34,358 nucleotides of DNA from Nitrospira sp. LK70 (GTDB lineage Bacteria; Nitrospirota; Nitrospiria; Nitrospirales; Nitrospiraceae): positions 1 to 34,358 of the forward strand of contig PHGD01000042.1 of NCBI GenBank assembly GCA_011090425.1. The letters run 5' to 3'. Positions within the stretch are counted from its first letter, which is position 1. Each line of letters begins with the position of its first letter. The notes under the pieces were generated by a model. That model had not been told where the DNA came from. It saw only the letters and a list, made by a program, of their open reading frames with translations, and ran no database searches. This document shows positions 1 to 7,876 of the stretch, piece by piece. The position numbers and the translations under genes are program-made.

Positions 1-384
1 GGGTCGGCGGACCGTCATGGCCACTGAGGAGGGGACGACCGATGCCGCGATCTGAGCACAACAATCGGACAATCTCATCGGTGCAAAGTGGACATCTCAG
101 ATCGGTGATTTGCGGACAACCAATATCGGCCTTGACAGCAGGAGCCCATTGATCCCTTGATCCACGGCTGAATCTTTTCCAGTAAGCACAGCTTCAACCG
201 GCCTCTGGCCTTTTCTTTCAGAGCCCCACGTAGGCTGTATCTTGCATCATCGGGAGGACTCCTTCTCGTAAGAGGTGATCTCTAGGCCAGCTCCTGACCG
301 ACAGGAGCTGGCCGCCTGGCATACAGGATTCCCCTCGGCAGTTCCATTCCCTCCACATCCCGATTCACACACATTATGCCGCCC
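1..384. other. Left-edge region without a recognisable gene
   Basis: No open frame here has a convincing start, ribosome site or recognisable family. A minus-strand frame from about 200 to the window edge has several closely spaced Cys residues but opens right after a stop and matches nothing I know. The region contains a strong 12-bp inverted repeat (285-313) and lies beside a broken transposase, so it is most likely decayed mobile DNA. A gene entering from the left cannot be excluded. Confidence 0.4.
285..313. repeat. Perfect 12-bp inverted repeat (hairpin)
   Basis: Arms GGCCAGCTCCTG (285-296) and CAGGAGCTGGCC (302-313) pair perfectly around the 5-nt loop ACCGA. No T-run follows on either strand, so a standard intrinsic terminator is unlikely. 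It may be a recombination or IS-associated palindrome, or an orphan regulatory hairpin. Confidence 0.6.
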
Positions 385-906
385 TACCCTTGTGAGCGGC
401 GCTGTCAGACGGGCGACGGTCAGGAATCGGACCCGCTGCGCCTCGATCCATTCGAGCAGCGGGTGGTCAGAACATCCTTATGTGGGCGCGGGTCATGCGC
501 CAGCAGACTCGGGCCGGGATTTTCGCGGCGCGCCCCGCGAGCCCGGCAAACCTTCCGCTGGCGGCTGGGTATCGCCCTGACGCAACGCGCCCTGCCAGAA
601 GCTGTTGCGCTGCTCCTCGAAACAATGCGACGGATGGGACGGCGCCTGGCCGCGCACGATCGGGGCGTAGCCGATCTTGGTCTCCTCCTGTTGGATCGAG
701 GGGACGAGCAGGGTCGAGTCGCCATTGACGATCAGCCGCGGCGGAGATGTGGTTGGGTGGTCCTGCAGGCAAACAAGCGATCGTGCCTTTACGCGCCGCA
801 TCTCGCCAACGCTGGGACGGGTGTTCCGTGGTACGACAGGGCTGTTGTGGGCAATCGCAAGCTTCAGTCCGATACGCGTCGGGAATCGATGGATGAGAGA
901 TGCCAC
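385..906 (-). pseudogene. Broken IS1380-family transposase, N-terminal/middle part
   Basis: Minus-strand peptides in different frames resemble an IS1380-family DDE transposase. One frame reads PPRLIVNGDSTLLVPS and continues through GYAPIVRG and FWQGALRQGDTQ; the D-S-T triplet fits the first catalytic Asp region (usually DxDxT). After at least two frame changes, another frame reads HPLLEWIEAQRVRFLTVARL near 390-465. No frame is open throughout, and the C-terminal third is missing. The N-terminal limit near 906 is uncertain because similarity is clear only below about 770. The assignment rests on remembered family motifs. A matching C-terminal part lies at 6216-6690. Confidence 0.6.
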
Positions 907-1130
907 CGGAATGGGTCAGCGTCTGGGCACCAAACATCACTCGGAGAGTTCCCGGTCAGCTGGGCATTGGACGGAATCCTACCTCTGCGGTCGGGCTCCA
1001 CCCAACGCGTCTGACGGGCATGTTGTGGGGGCCCTGGCGGCGCAGAGCGATCAGCCCTTTCTGTCTTATGCCCGATTCAGGACTAATTTTTTCATCGCGA
1101 AGCTCCAACCAAATCATGTACTGTCTGCGA

Positions 1131-2288
1131 ATGAATCGCTTGATGACCCTATTTAGGTGCTGCTGTTCAGCCGGTGTCCTTATCGCTTTCAGCATGGTGA
1201 TGGGATGTGGCTCAGCGTCTCCCAGTCGCCCCCCTCTGCCTCCCTCAGAGACCGATCTCGTTTTGCTCTCATCAACGGCACTCTGCAAGGGCAAGGCGGA
1301 GTTCCTTAAAGACCATCCACCAAGCACGCATACCGTCAAGTCGTGGGGGAGCGGCCAGGAATTCATGATTCCTGAGGAGAAAGGCATCTTACACGCAGAA
1401 GAGGCCTATTTCTTTGACGAAGATGGTGTACTGGTTGGAGCGCTCTTTACATTTTCCAAAGGTCTGGATCTTGAACCCTACTCTGTACTCCGAGACACGC
1501 TTTCACGCCTGAAACCCTCAGTGGAATTCTACCTGAACGTGGCTCAACTCGAGGCGCGAGGGAACATGGAAAGCAGTGCTCTCTTTGAAACCGGTGATGA
1601 GAAAACCACGATGCAATACCTCGTCACGGGTCTGCGAGAACGCCCGATCCTGCTCCAAGCGTCATTTAGCATTGATCCCTATGTGCGACTCTTCTCTCCA
1701 TACCGGCGAGAGTTCCTTGATCGTCTTCGCAATCCGACAGGAGGCGATGGAGGGCAAAAAATGGAACGGCAGGGAATCGAGGATAAAGAACCGTTTTCAT
1801 CCTTGCAGCAATTTGCTCGAGGCCAGGCTGCCCAGCTCGCATACTGCGGTGAGAAGAACTATGACATCGCAGCCGACGCGTATCAAAAGGCGATTGCCAG
1901 TGGATTCACAAATAAGGTGTGGCTTGCCGAAGCCCACCATAGATTGGGCCTCGCCTGGGAAGCCAAAGGCCAGCTCGACAAGGCAAAAACAGAGATGGTG
2001 CAGTCGCTCGCTCTCAGGCCAAATATCCCGGAAGTGCTGAACAATCTCGGCACAGTCGAGATCAAACTCGGTAACAAAGCGGCTGGTTTGAGTTTGTTTG
2101 AAAAGGCAGTGATTCTTCGCCCCAATTATGCTTTGGCTAGGTACAACTTGGCTGAAGCCATTGAAGACACGAACCCTAAGCGGGCTATCTCTGAGTACGA
2201 AACCTACCTTGCACTTTCCGAAGGGATTCCGGAAGAGGAAGCGCGGATTGCGCACGCCAAAGAACGCGTCAAGCTCTTGAAGCAGTAG
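1131..2288 (+). CDS. TPR-repeat lipoprotein
   Basis: The 385-aa product begins with a lipoprotein signal peptide: MNRLMT, a hydrophobic stretch and a lipobox VMGC with the lipidated Cys at residue 26. A middle region of about 200 residues has no family I recognise. Residues about 231-385 contain three or four tetratricopeptide repeats, with motifs such as AEAHHRLGLAWEAKGQLDKA and EVLNNLGTVEIKLGNKAAG. The protein is therefore probably membrane-anchored and acts as a protein-protein interaction scaffold outside the cytoplasm; its partner is unknown. The frame is open upstream to 900, but the signal peptide defines the start at 1131 (1116 is an in-frame alternative). No clear Shine-Dalgarno sequence was seen. 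It converges with the dksA-like gene. Confidence 0.8.
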   Translation: MNRLMTLFRCCCSAGVLIAFSMVMGCGSASPSRPPLPPSETDLVLLSSTALCKGKAEFLKDHPPSTHTVKSWGSGQEFMIPEEKGILHAEEAYFFDEDGVLVGALFTFSKGLDLEPYSVLRDTLSRLKPSVEFYLNVAQLEARGNMESSALFETGDEKTTMQYLVTGLRERPILLQASFSIDPYVRLFSPYRREFLDRLRNPTGGDGGQKMERQGIEDKEPFSSLQQFARGQAAQLAYCGEKNYDIAADAYQKAIASGFTNKVWLAEAHHRLGLAWEAKGQLDKAKTEMVQSLALRPNIPEVLNNLGTVEIKLGNKAAGLSLFEKAVILRPNYALARYNLAEAIEDTNPKRAISEYETYLALSEGIPEEEARIAHAKERVKLLKQ

Positions 2289-2293
2289 TTTCG

Positions 2294-2310
2294 AGCCCTA
2301 ACGGGTTTTT
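2294..2310 (+). terminator. Weak candidate intrinsic terminator after the TPR gene
   Basis: A short stem (AGCCC/GGGTT including one G-U pair, loop TAAC) is followed by TTTTT, starting five bases after the stop codon. The stem is short, so this is a candidate only. Confidence 0.3.
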
Positions 2311-2331
2311 CTATTCTCGTGAAGAAAACGT

Positions 2332-2781
2332 TCAGCCTCGAGCTTGCTCTTCCTGTTCTTGAAGCGTTTTGCACTCGATACAGAGGGTGGTTACGGGGCG
2401 GGCTTTGAGTCGCTTGTAGGGAATGTCGCCGCTGCAGCGTTCGCAGATCCCATAGGTCCCTGCATTCATCTGATCCAATGCGTCATTGATCTTCTTCAGC
2501 AACTTCCGTTCACGATCGCGAATTCTCATGGAAAAATTCTGGTCGACCTCGGCGGATGCTTGGTCGCTGACGTCGGGAAATGTCGCAAGGCCGCCTCGAT
2601 GTGTCAGGACCTCCTCGACATCATTCAGGATGGCTGCGCGTTGGCGTTCGAGGTCACGGCGGATGTCGGGATACTTGGCCTTCTGGGCTGCTGATTCCGG
2701 CTTGTTCACGGAACCCCTGGCTCCCACCGAGCCCTTCGATTTTGTCGATGGAGTACGTGTACCGGAACGGCGTATCTTCAT
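2332..2781 (-). CDS. dksA: DksA/TraR-family zinc-finger transcription factor
   Basis: The product (149 aa) has a Lys/Ser/Arg-rich N-terminal tail of about 35 residues, a long coiled-coil region (about 40-105) and a C-terminal C4 zinc finger with Cys113, Cys116, Cys134 and Cys137 (CERC...CIEC). Family members bind the RNA polymerase secondary channel and, with ppGpp, adjust rRNA and amino-acid promoter activity. Asp70, Asp73 and Ala75 form a DxxDxA arrangement at the expected coiled-coil tip, the part that acts near the polymerase active site in true DksA, so function is probably retained. It lies 86 bp downstream of recR on the same strand but has a good candidate promoter of its own in that gap. 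DksA proper versus a shorter TraR-like paralogue cannot be settled from sequence alone. Confidence 0.85.
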   Translation of the reverse strand: MKIRRSGTRTPSTKSKGSVGARGSVNKPESAAQKAKYPDIRRDLERQRAAILNDVEEVLTHRGGLATFPDVSDQASAEVDQNFSMRIRDRERKLLKKINDALDQMNAGTYGICERCSGDIPYKRLKARPVTTLCIECKTLQEQEEQARG

Positions 2782-2812
2782 GGTCAGGGTTCTGGGTATA
2801 AAGGAACAGAGA

Positions 2813-2842
2813 ACTATACCAATCTAGATGAGAGGAGGTCAA
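2813..2842 (-). promoter_or_regulatory. Candidate sigma-70 promoter for the dksA-like gene
   Basis: Read on the minus strand, TTGACC (2842-2837) and TATAGT (2818-2813) are separated by 18 bp. Each hexamer matches consensus at five of six positions. It lies between recR and the dksA-like gene and would give a leader of about 25 nt. Confidence 0.55.
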
Positions 2843-2867
2843 CGAGGGTTGGTACGCCCGGAATCGG

Positions 2868-3470
2868 CTATACATCGCGCCGACCCTCGATCGATTTCAG
2901 CAACGTCACTTCGTCCGCATACTCTATGTCCATACCCACTGGAATTCCATAAGCAATTCGAGACACGCGTACACCGAAAGGCTTGAGCAATCGGGTCAGA
3001 TAGATCGCTGTGGCTTCTCCCTCAATAGTGGGGTTCGTTGCAAGAATGACTTCTTCAACCCCACCGAGTTTCACGCGTTCGATGAGTTCATCAGCTTTGA
3101 TATCACCAGGACCCACGCCGTCAAGCGGCGAAAGTGCGCCCAACAGGACGTGATAGAGCCCGCGATAGGCGCCTGCCCGTTCGACGGCATACAGCGTACT
3201 CGGTTCTTCAACGACAAAGATCTTGGTGCGGTCACGTTTCGGGTCGAGACAAAACTCGCACAGGTCTGCTTCGGCAATATTCCGACATTGTCTGCAAAAC
3301 GCTAACCCATCCTTCACCGCACGAATGGCATCCGCCAGTCGCAAGGCATCCTCTCGCTCGGCCTTCATGAGGTGAAAGGCCAAACGCTGAGCACTCTTGT
3401 GACCGATTCCGGGGAGACGGACCAGTTCCTTGATCAATCTCGCCAACAAGCTTTGTTGATCGACGGGCAT
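2868..3470 (-). CDS. recR: Recombination mediator RecR
   Basis: The 200-aa product has the standard RecR order: a helix-hairpin-helix (LPGIGHKSAQRLAFHL, residues about 19-34), a four-Cys zinc motif (Cys59, Cys62, Cys71, Cys74) and a Toprim domain (about 82-178) containing VVEEPSTLYAVE and the ATNPTIEGEATA stretch. Length matches the family. RecR forms a ring with RecO/RecF that loads RecA on SSB-coated single-stranded DNA at gaps. It follows ybaB by two bases, in the widely conserved dnaX-ybaB-recR order, so co-transcription and possibly translational coupling are likely. Confidence is high because fold motifs, length and synteny agree. Confidence 0.97.
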   Translation of the reverse strand: MPVDQQSLLARLIKELVRLPGIGHKSAQRLAFHLMKAEREDALRLADAIRAVKDGLAFCRQCRNIAEADLCEFCLDPKRDRTKIFVVEEPSTLYAVERAGAYRGLYHVLLGALSPLDGVGPGDIKADELIERVKLGGVEEVILATNPTIEGEATAIYLTRLLKPFGVRVSRIAYGIPVGMDIEYADEVTLLKSIEGRRDV

Positions 3471-3472
3471 CG

Positions 3473-3796
3473 TTAAAATAGACCCGGAATCTTCATTCCA
3501 CCCGTCAGGGCTTTCATTTCACCTTCCATCAGTTCCTTGGCCTTGCGGAGCGCTTCGTTCGTCGCAGCCACCACAAGATCCTGGAGCATATCGATATCGC
3601 CGCTCTTGACGACCTCGGGATCGATCGCCACGCCGACGATCTGCATCGCGCCGTTCGCCGTGACGGTGACGATCCCGCCGCCGGCCGTCCCGCTGGCGGT
3701 TTTTGATGTCGCTTGCTCCTGAATCTTGGCCATCTGTTCCTGCATGGCCTGCGCTTGCTTCAGTATGTTGCTCATGTTGCCGAAAGGAGTTTTCAT
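3473..3796 (-). CDS. ybaB: YbaB/EbfC-family nucleoid-associated protein
   Basis: The 107-aa protein starts MKTPFGNMSNILKQ and contains the family's Gln/Met-rich N-terminal helix (QAQAMQEQMAKIQEQ), a central GGGIVTVTANG strand pair and a C-terminal helix with ALRKAKELMEGEM. YbaB proteins form small DNA-binding dimers associated with the nucleoid. The frame is open upstream to 4021, but that extension lies inside dnaX. The start at 3796 has AGGAGG upstream at good spacing and overlaps the dnaX stop in an ATGA arrangement, which suggests translational coupling. recR follows after two bases. The C-terminal GGMKIPGLF ending is typical of the family. Confidence 0.95.
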   Translation of the reverse strand: MKTPFGNMSNILKQAQAMQEQMAKIQEQATSKTASGTAGGGIVTVTANGAMQIVGVAIDPEVVKSGDIDMLQDLVVAATNEALRKAKELMEGEMKALTGGMKIPGLF

Positions 3797-5586
3797 TCGC
3801 TTGCCTCCTGCTGGGCTATAATATGAACGTCGGCCAATTCGACGCCGAATATCTCGAGGGCCTGTTTCACCGTCGGGTTCGACTTCGCACGTTCGAACAA
3901 CACCAGTCGTTGTTCTTGTTCCTTGGCCGCTCGTACTTGGGCCATGGTTGGCCCCGGTGGATGGGTCTCCGTCAGCTCGATGATACGGACAGGTATGGGA
4001 TATCCCAGCTGACGCTCGCACAGCCTTGACAACACCGAAAGATTTTCTGCTTTCTCCAATCTAGCTTTCGCTACGGTTGCCTGCTTGCCAAACCCGATGG
4101 TGACGAAACCATCGTCCATTCCGACAAACCTGCCGGATTCGAGAAACGGTGCGATATTGGGAAATGAAGCGGCAACCTCTTCTTGGACTAACTCCCACTG
4201 CAACATCGGTTGTGAACAGGCGGCTATGGGAGGCAGGGTGGTTTGGGTGGCTGTTCCCGCATTGATCGGTGGAATGTGAGATAGTACAGATGAAGTCGAT
4301 CGCCCGTCGACTGTTTCCACCATTGACGTCTGAGCTGGTTTAGGGGTGGACCTTGGCGCAGCTGGTACGTTCTGGCGTAAAGCCGGCTGAGGTGATGGCC
4401 CACTTTTGCGTCCTTCCGACCCAGTCGGAGGTTTCTGGTTAGAAGACGGCGATGTCTGTACTGGATGCGCCTCTGTACCCTGGCGTTGACGCAACAGCCG
4501 TGTGGCTTGAACAGCAGCGGTCTCCATCACAAAGCGAGGGTGACTGCTGAATCGTAAGGAATCTTCCGCTTGGATGAAGATTGTGAGCAACTCCTGAATC
4601 TGCTCAGGAGTCAGTTCCTTGGCATTCATCGACAGCTGGTTCAGATCGTCTTCCGAGGTCTCAATCAGGCTACGCAGCTCGGCCCTACCGGGAACGACCG
4701 CCGCCACGAGCAGATTGCGGACGTATTCCACCACCTCCGCGCAGAACGCCCGCAAGTCATGTCCTCGATCTATTAGACTGGCCAGACTGACAAGAGCCGC
4801 AGGGCTGTGTTGGGCCATAATCGCCTTAACGAGCTCCTGCACCAGTTCTTGAGGGACTGCTCCCAACAGAAGTTCGAGATCTGCGTGGCAGATGGCCTTG
4901 CCGCCATATGCAACGGCCTGATCAAGCAAGCTCAGGGCATCGCGCATACTCCCTTCACTGGCGCGAGCCAGAGCCATAAAGCTCCGTTCTTCAAGCGTCA
5001 ACCGATCTTGCAGTGCCACGTGCCGAAGTCGTTCAATGATTTCGGTTCTGGCAATACGGCGAAAATTGTAATGCTGGCATCGCGAAAGAATGGTTGCGGG
5101 GATTTTGTGAATCTCCGTAGTCGCAAAGATGAAAACCACGTGTGCCGGTGGTTCTTCGAGTGTCTTCAACAGGGCATTAAACGCCGAGTTTGAGAGCATG
5201 TGGACTTCATCGATAATGTAGACTCGAAACTGACCACGAAACGGCGTGAATTTGACGTTCTCGCGGATCTCTCGCACATCGTCCACGCTGGTATTGGACG
5301 CACCATCGATTTCGATGACATCAACCGAGTTACCCTGCGTAATCTCGCGGCAATTCTCACAGCTGTCGCAAGGATGGCTGGTCGGTCCTCGTTCACAGTT
5401 GAGTGCTTTCGCGAGAATTCGTGCGACGGTCGTTTTCCCCACGCCTCGCGTGCCTGAAAAGAGATACGCATGCGCAATCCGTTTGGTCGAGACCGCGTTC
5501 ATTAATGTTTGAACCACATGGGGCTGACCGATCACATCGTCAAACGTACTGGGCCGATATTTACGCGCGGAGACTTGATAGTCCAT
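3793..5586 (-). CDS. dnaX: DNA polymerase III subunit gamma/tau
   Basis: The 597-aa product is the clamp-loader ATPase. Visible features are Walker A GTRGVGKT (45-52), zinc-binding cysteines (Cys64, Cys73, Cys76, Cys79), Walker B VYIIDEVH (122-129), sensor-1 FATTE (154-158) and the SRC arginine-finger motif (168-170). The N-terminal 370 residues are well conserved. A Pro/Ser/Thr-rich linker (about 375-460) leads to a C-terminal tau-like domain that would contact the polymerase or helicase. The length is that of a tau form. I saw no run of six or more A in the coding strand, so an E. coli-style slippery site making a short gamma form is not evident. It lies downstream of the SRP RNA and overlaps ybaB by 4 bp. 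Confidence 0.97.
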   Translation of the reverse strand: MDYQVSARKYRPSTFDDVIGQPHVVQTLMNAVSTKRIAHAYLFSGTRGVGKTTVARILAKALNCERGPTSHPCDSCENCREITQGNSVDVIEIDGASNTSVDDVREIRENVKFTPFRGQFRVYIIDEVHMLSNSAFNALLKTLEEPPAHVVFIFATTEIHKIPATILSRCQHYNFRRIARTEIIERLRHVALQDRLTLEERSFMALARASEGSMRDALSLLDQAVAYGGKAICHADLELLLGAVPQELVQELVKAIMAQHSPAALVSLASLIDRGHDLRAFCAEVVEYVRNLLVAAVVPGRAELRSLIETSEDDLNQLSMNAKELTPEQIQELLTIFIQAEDSLRFSSHPRFVMETAAVQATRLLRQRQGTEAHPVQTSPSSNQKPPTGSEGRKSGPSPQPALRQNVPAAPRSTPKPAQTSMVETVDGRSTSSVLSHIPPINAGTATQTTLPPIAACSQPMLQWELVQEEVAASFPNIAPFLESGRFVGMDDGFVTIGFGKQATVAKARLEKAENLSVLSRLCERQLGYPIPVRIIELTETHPPGPTMAQVRAAKEQEQRLVLFERAKSNPTVKQALEIFGVELADVHIIAQQEASE

Positions 5587-5700
5587 TTCTCGCTATGCCG
5601 ACCCTACGCAGTCATGCGCAGTCGGTGCTGTGTTAAGCAGCTCCGTTCGAACAACTCAAAACTCATAGGTCAACGCTCAGCTCTTCTTCTCCAAGAAAGT

Positions 5701-5801
5701 GGGGCCAGGTGATCCTGCGGCACACAGAACTGACTGCTTACCGTTGCTTCCTTCCGGACCTGGCGGGGTTCACAGGGTTCTATTGCACAGGGCCCAGCCC
5801 C
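5701..5801 (-). ncRNA. ffs: Bacterial small SRP RNA (4.5S RNA)
   Basis: On the minus strand the sequence GGTCCGGAAGGAAGCA carries the invariant GGAA tetraloop and asymmetric loop of SRP domain IV. The ends pair (GGGGCTGGG at 5801 with the CCTGGCCCC end at 5701), giving a hairpin of about 101 nt, the size of 4.5S RNA. It binds Ffh and directs membrane and secreted proteins to the translocon. Its place upstream of dnaX-ybaB-recR is a common bacterial arrangement. A MITE-like element begins only about nine bases upstream of the predicted 5' end, so the promoter must lie partly or wholly inside that element. Exact ends are inferred from pairing. Confidence 0.95.
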
Positions 5802-5810
5802 TATTTTCGA

Positions 5811-5951
5811 TCTAGCAGCCTGTTGAACAACTCGATTTGTGTTCTTCGGCAGGCTGAGCACGAACGGAAAACCTCAGGATATTCAAGGACCGCTCCGTTC
5901 ATCTTTCGAGAGCCTTAGGGCGAACAGATGGTTGTTCTTCAACCTGCTAGA
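5811..5951. repeat. MITE-like palindromic element, 141 bp
   Basis: The ends are inverted copies: TCTAGCAGCCTGTTGAACAAC (5811-5831) against the complement of 5931-5951, with nearly identical outer 8 bp and inner GAACAAC. Inside, 5841-5867 and 5895-5925 form a second imperfect inverted pair sharing GAACGG and AGGCT, so the whole unit can fold into one long hairpin. It has no coding capacity. I recall short elements with such ends being frequent in Nitrospira-type genomes, but copy number cannot be tested here. It lies between tRNA-Ser and the SRP RNA gene. Confidence 0.65.
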
Positions 5952-6043
5952 CCCTCCAACACCGTCAACACTTCGGGCATCTATCTGCCCGCAGAAATTA
6001 CGATACACCGATAAAGAGCGGGCGGTACACACGAAGTGCGGTT

Positions 6044-6133
<90 letters not shown>

Positions 6134-6157
6134 GCATCGAGAAGTGAAAAGCGGGAT

Positions 6158-6186
6158 ATCTTAGCATGCGTGTTCATGACCGGCAA
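6158..6186 (-). promoter_or_regulatory. Candidate promoter for tRNA-Ser
   Basis: On the minus strand, TTGCCG (6186-6181) and TAAGAT (6163-6158) are spaced 17 bp apart, about 25 bp upstream of the tRNA 5' end. Each box matches consensus at four of six positions, so position is the stronger argument. Confidence 0.45.
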
Positions 6187-6215
6187 GTTGACGCATCGTT
6201 CCCTATTTTTTCCGG

Positions 6216-6690
6216 CTAAGTAGGGCAGAGCGCCAAGATTTTGCTCCGCGCGACGACCAAGAGTTCCTGCTGGACCGCTGCCGTGAGGCGTACCAGCGTG
6301 CAGCGCGCATGCTGAATGACCTTCCCGACCGTATTGAACACCAAAAACCGCAGCCGTTTCGGCCGAGCCTCGGACAAATCTCCGGGTAAGGCCAGCCGCT
6401 TCAACGCGTTGAGCAGGTTGTAGGTCAGGATGTTGAGCCGAAACCAGGCGGCGTTGGCCCCGAACCTTCCGCTGGGCAAGGCGGCGGCCGCCAACTCATT
6501 CTTGAGCACATGATGCGTGTGTTCCACCGTCCCCGCTTTCTCCCGATGCCAACGGATCAGCGTGAGGCCATCCCCCTCCCGGTTCGTCACAATCGCAAAA
6601 CGTTTCACGGTACTGCCATCGGCGAACAGCTCGTCTTGGCGTCGGCGAATCCGTACAGCCAGATACCGGCGCACACAGGGCCGGTCCTTC
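6216..6690 (-). pseudogene. IS1380-family transposase remnant, C-terminal part
   Basis: A minus-strand frame reads RYLAVRI, DELFADGS, LIRWHREKAGTVEHTHHVLK, LPSGRFGANAAWFRLNILTY and KRLALP. These are hallmarks of the C-terminal third of an IS1380-family DDE transposase, including the catalytic Glu region. The frame runs to a normal-looking stop at 6216. At the other end it runs out of similarity near 6690, where it meets an IS110 remnant on the opposite strand; the frame stays open to 6866 by chance. N-terminal and central parts are missing, so it cannot be active. It is the complementary portion to the fragment at 385-906. Confidence 0.75.
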
Positions 6691-6699
6691 CGATAGTTG

Positions 6700-6921
6700 C
6701 CGTCCTGGCCAAGGACGGCAACAAGTATCTGTCCTGGACTGTTGTCGAAGCCGCCCACTTCGCGGTGCGCTCCAACGCCCAGAGCAATCGGTTCATATGA
6801 GAGAAAGACGGAGAGAATGACGGCCAAGACCAAGATGGTCGTGGCACTCAAAACGGTCTCGGACAAGCTGTGTCGGGCTTGTTACTCCATGATCCGGAAT
6901 GCGGAACCGGGTCGCGTTTGA
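6700..6921 (+). pseudogene. IS110-family transposase remnant, C-terminal part
   Basis: The plus strand reads KDGNKYLSWTVVEAAHFAVR followed, after a one-base frame change near 6795, by FYERKTERMTAKTKMVVALK and DKLCRACYSMIRN up to a stop at 6921. This is the typical C-terminal end of an IS110/IS116/IS902 transposase (GNKYLSW...EAAHFA...ARACYYM). Only about 70 residues remain, and the catalytic N-terminal DEDD domain is absent. It abuts the IS1380 remnant, so one element probably landed in or deleted into the other. No IS110 end or bridge-RNA region could be recognised. Confidence 0.7.
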
Positions 6922-7635
6922 TCTGAGCATCTCCTTCGGCACGCAGTACGTGTATCTGGTTGGGATGGGGCCGTGAACGTGCCCTGGGGTTGGCTGCGAC
7001 CTACAAGCTCTGATGAGCCGCTGTCCCGTCCCTCACATACCACTCGCACGGGTTGTGATCGGCTGGGACATCCATGCTGCGAGCCACAGAGGGGTTGGAC
7101 CCGCAAGGGAGCCATTCGATCTGTGAATCCGCTCCTGTTGGAGATGGTGTGGTACCGACAGTATTCCGAGGCACGGAAGGGTGCCAGGGGCGGAAAGAAT
7201 TCTCGCGGGAGATTTCTTCCCATGCCGTGCTTTTGATGAGTGCCGGGTGCGGGCCAACGGTCTGACATCGTATGAAACGAAAATAGGGCTGCGAGACCGA
7301 ACGATCACTGCCGTGGCGAGAAGAGTTGGCGAGGGGGAAAGAAGAACATTCTTTTCATGGAAACGTCTGTGCCTACTTGACCTGCCGACTAATGGGTGAC
7401 CTCGTTCGCCCAGAAAAGACGGTCGAATAGTTGCTGAGAAGAGGGTGAGCGAACTGCCTTCGCCATCGCCAAGAAGTTTGGCGGGATGCGATTCTCATAT
7501 CAGGAAGGTCATCCTGAGGTGTACCAGGCCGAACGTATGGCTGAAGTTTTCGATGAGCGATGGGAGATGGCCGAGATCACCAAATAGCCTGGTAGACCGT
7601 TCATACCTAGGATAGGCCACCCTCGGTCGTATGGG
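6922..7635. other. Degraded intergenic region between IS remnants and tRNA-Leu
   Basis: About 700 bp without a gene I can support. Short frames exist on both strands, but none has a ribosome site, known motif or conserved look. One 49-codon fragment (7438-7587) looks protein-like and is listed separately. Its position next to two IS remnants suggests residual mobile or deleted-gene DNA. Confidence 0.5.
7438..7587 (+). pseudogene. Orphan C-terminal coding fragment, unknown family
   Basis: A 49-codon stretch opens directly after a stop and reads EEGERTAFAIAKKFGGMRFS, then HPEVYQAERMAEVFDERWEM, and ends with a stop. Composition and charge pattern look like a real protein C-terminus, but no start or ribosome site is present and I do not recognise the family. 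It is probably the tail of a gene whose front was deleted. Chance coding is possible. Confidence 0.25.
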
Positions 7636-7664
7636 TTGACATTACAGGTGCCCAACGGTACAAC
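7636..7664 (+). promoter_or_regulatory. Candidate sigma-70 promoter for tRNA-Leu(UAG) and tig-clpPX
   Basis: A consensus TTGACA (7636-7641) is followed after 17 bp by TACAAC (7659-7664). It is about 85 bp upstream of the tRNA 5' end. No better promoter was seen between the tRNA and tig, so it may also feed tig, clpP and clpX. Confidence 0.5.
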
Positions 7665-7755
7665 GCTATACGACATCTCGCGTTTTTGCAGTATGAGCCA
7701 TCGACTATTCTACTGGATCTAGATAGAGCGACAGCTCTGCGACATCCTCAACCAT

Positions 7756-7838
7756 GCGAGAGTGGCGGAACTGGCAGACGCGCGAGACTTAGGATCTCGT
7801 GGGCAACCGTGGGGGTTCAAGTCCCCCCTCTCGCACCA
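7756..7838 (+). tRNA. tRNA-Leu (anticodon UAG)
   Basis: An 83-nt class II tRNA. Acceptor strands GCGAGAG and CTCTCGC pair, and the anticodon stem CGAGA/TCTCG encloses CTTAGGA, giving TAG (UAG). The variable arm TGGGCAACCG is of leucine type and the T-arm is GGGGGTTCAAGTCCCCC. The ACCA end is encoded. The tig start is 38 bp downstream. Confidence 0.97.
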
Positions 7839-7876
7839 AACGTACGATGCCCTTTGCAGGGCGACCAATCTCGACG

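Noticed and set aside
3703..4029. 108-codon plus-strand frame across dnaX/ybaB
   Set aside because: It lies entirely opposite two well-supported genes, has no ribosome site and matches nothing; a shadow of dnaX codon usage.
3793..5586. Programmed frameshift in dnaX producing a gamma form
   Set aside because: No run of six or more A on the coding strand was seen, so there is no E. coli-type slippery heptamer.
6691..6866. Upstream half of the minus-strand frame over the IS1380 remnant as a membrane protein N-terminus
   Set aside because: The hydrophobic stretch is the antisense of the IS110 transposase C-terminus, so it is a chance reading.
6922..7440. Possible group II intron or reverse-transcriptase remnant
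   Set aside because: No domain V-like hairpin, YADD motif or maturase peptide could be found on either strand.
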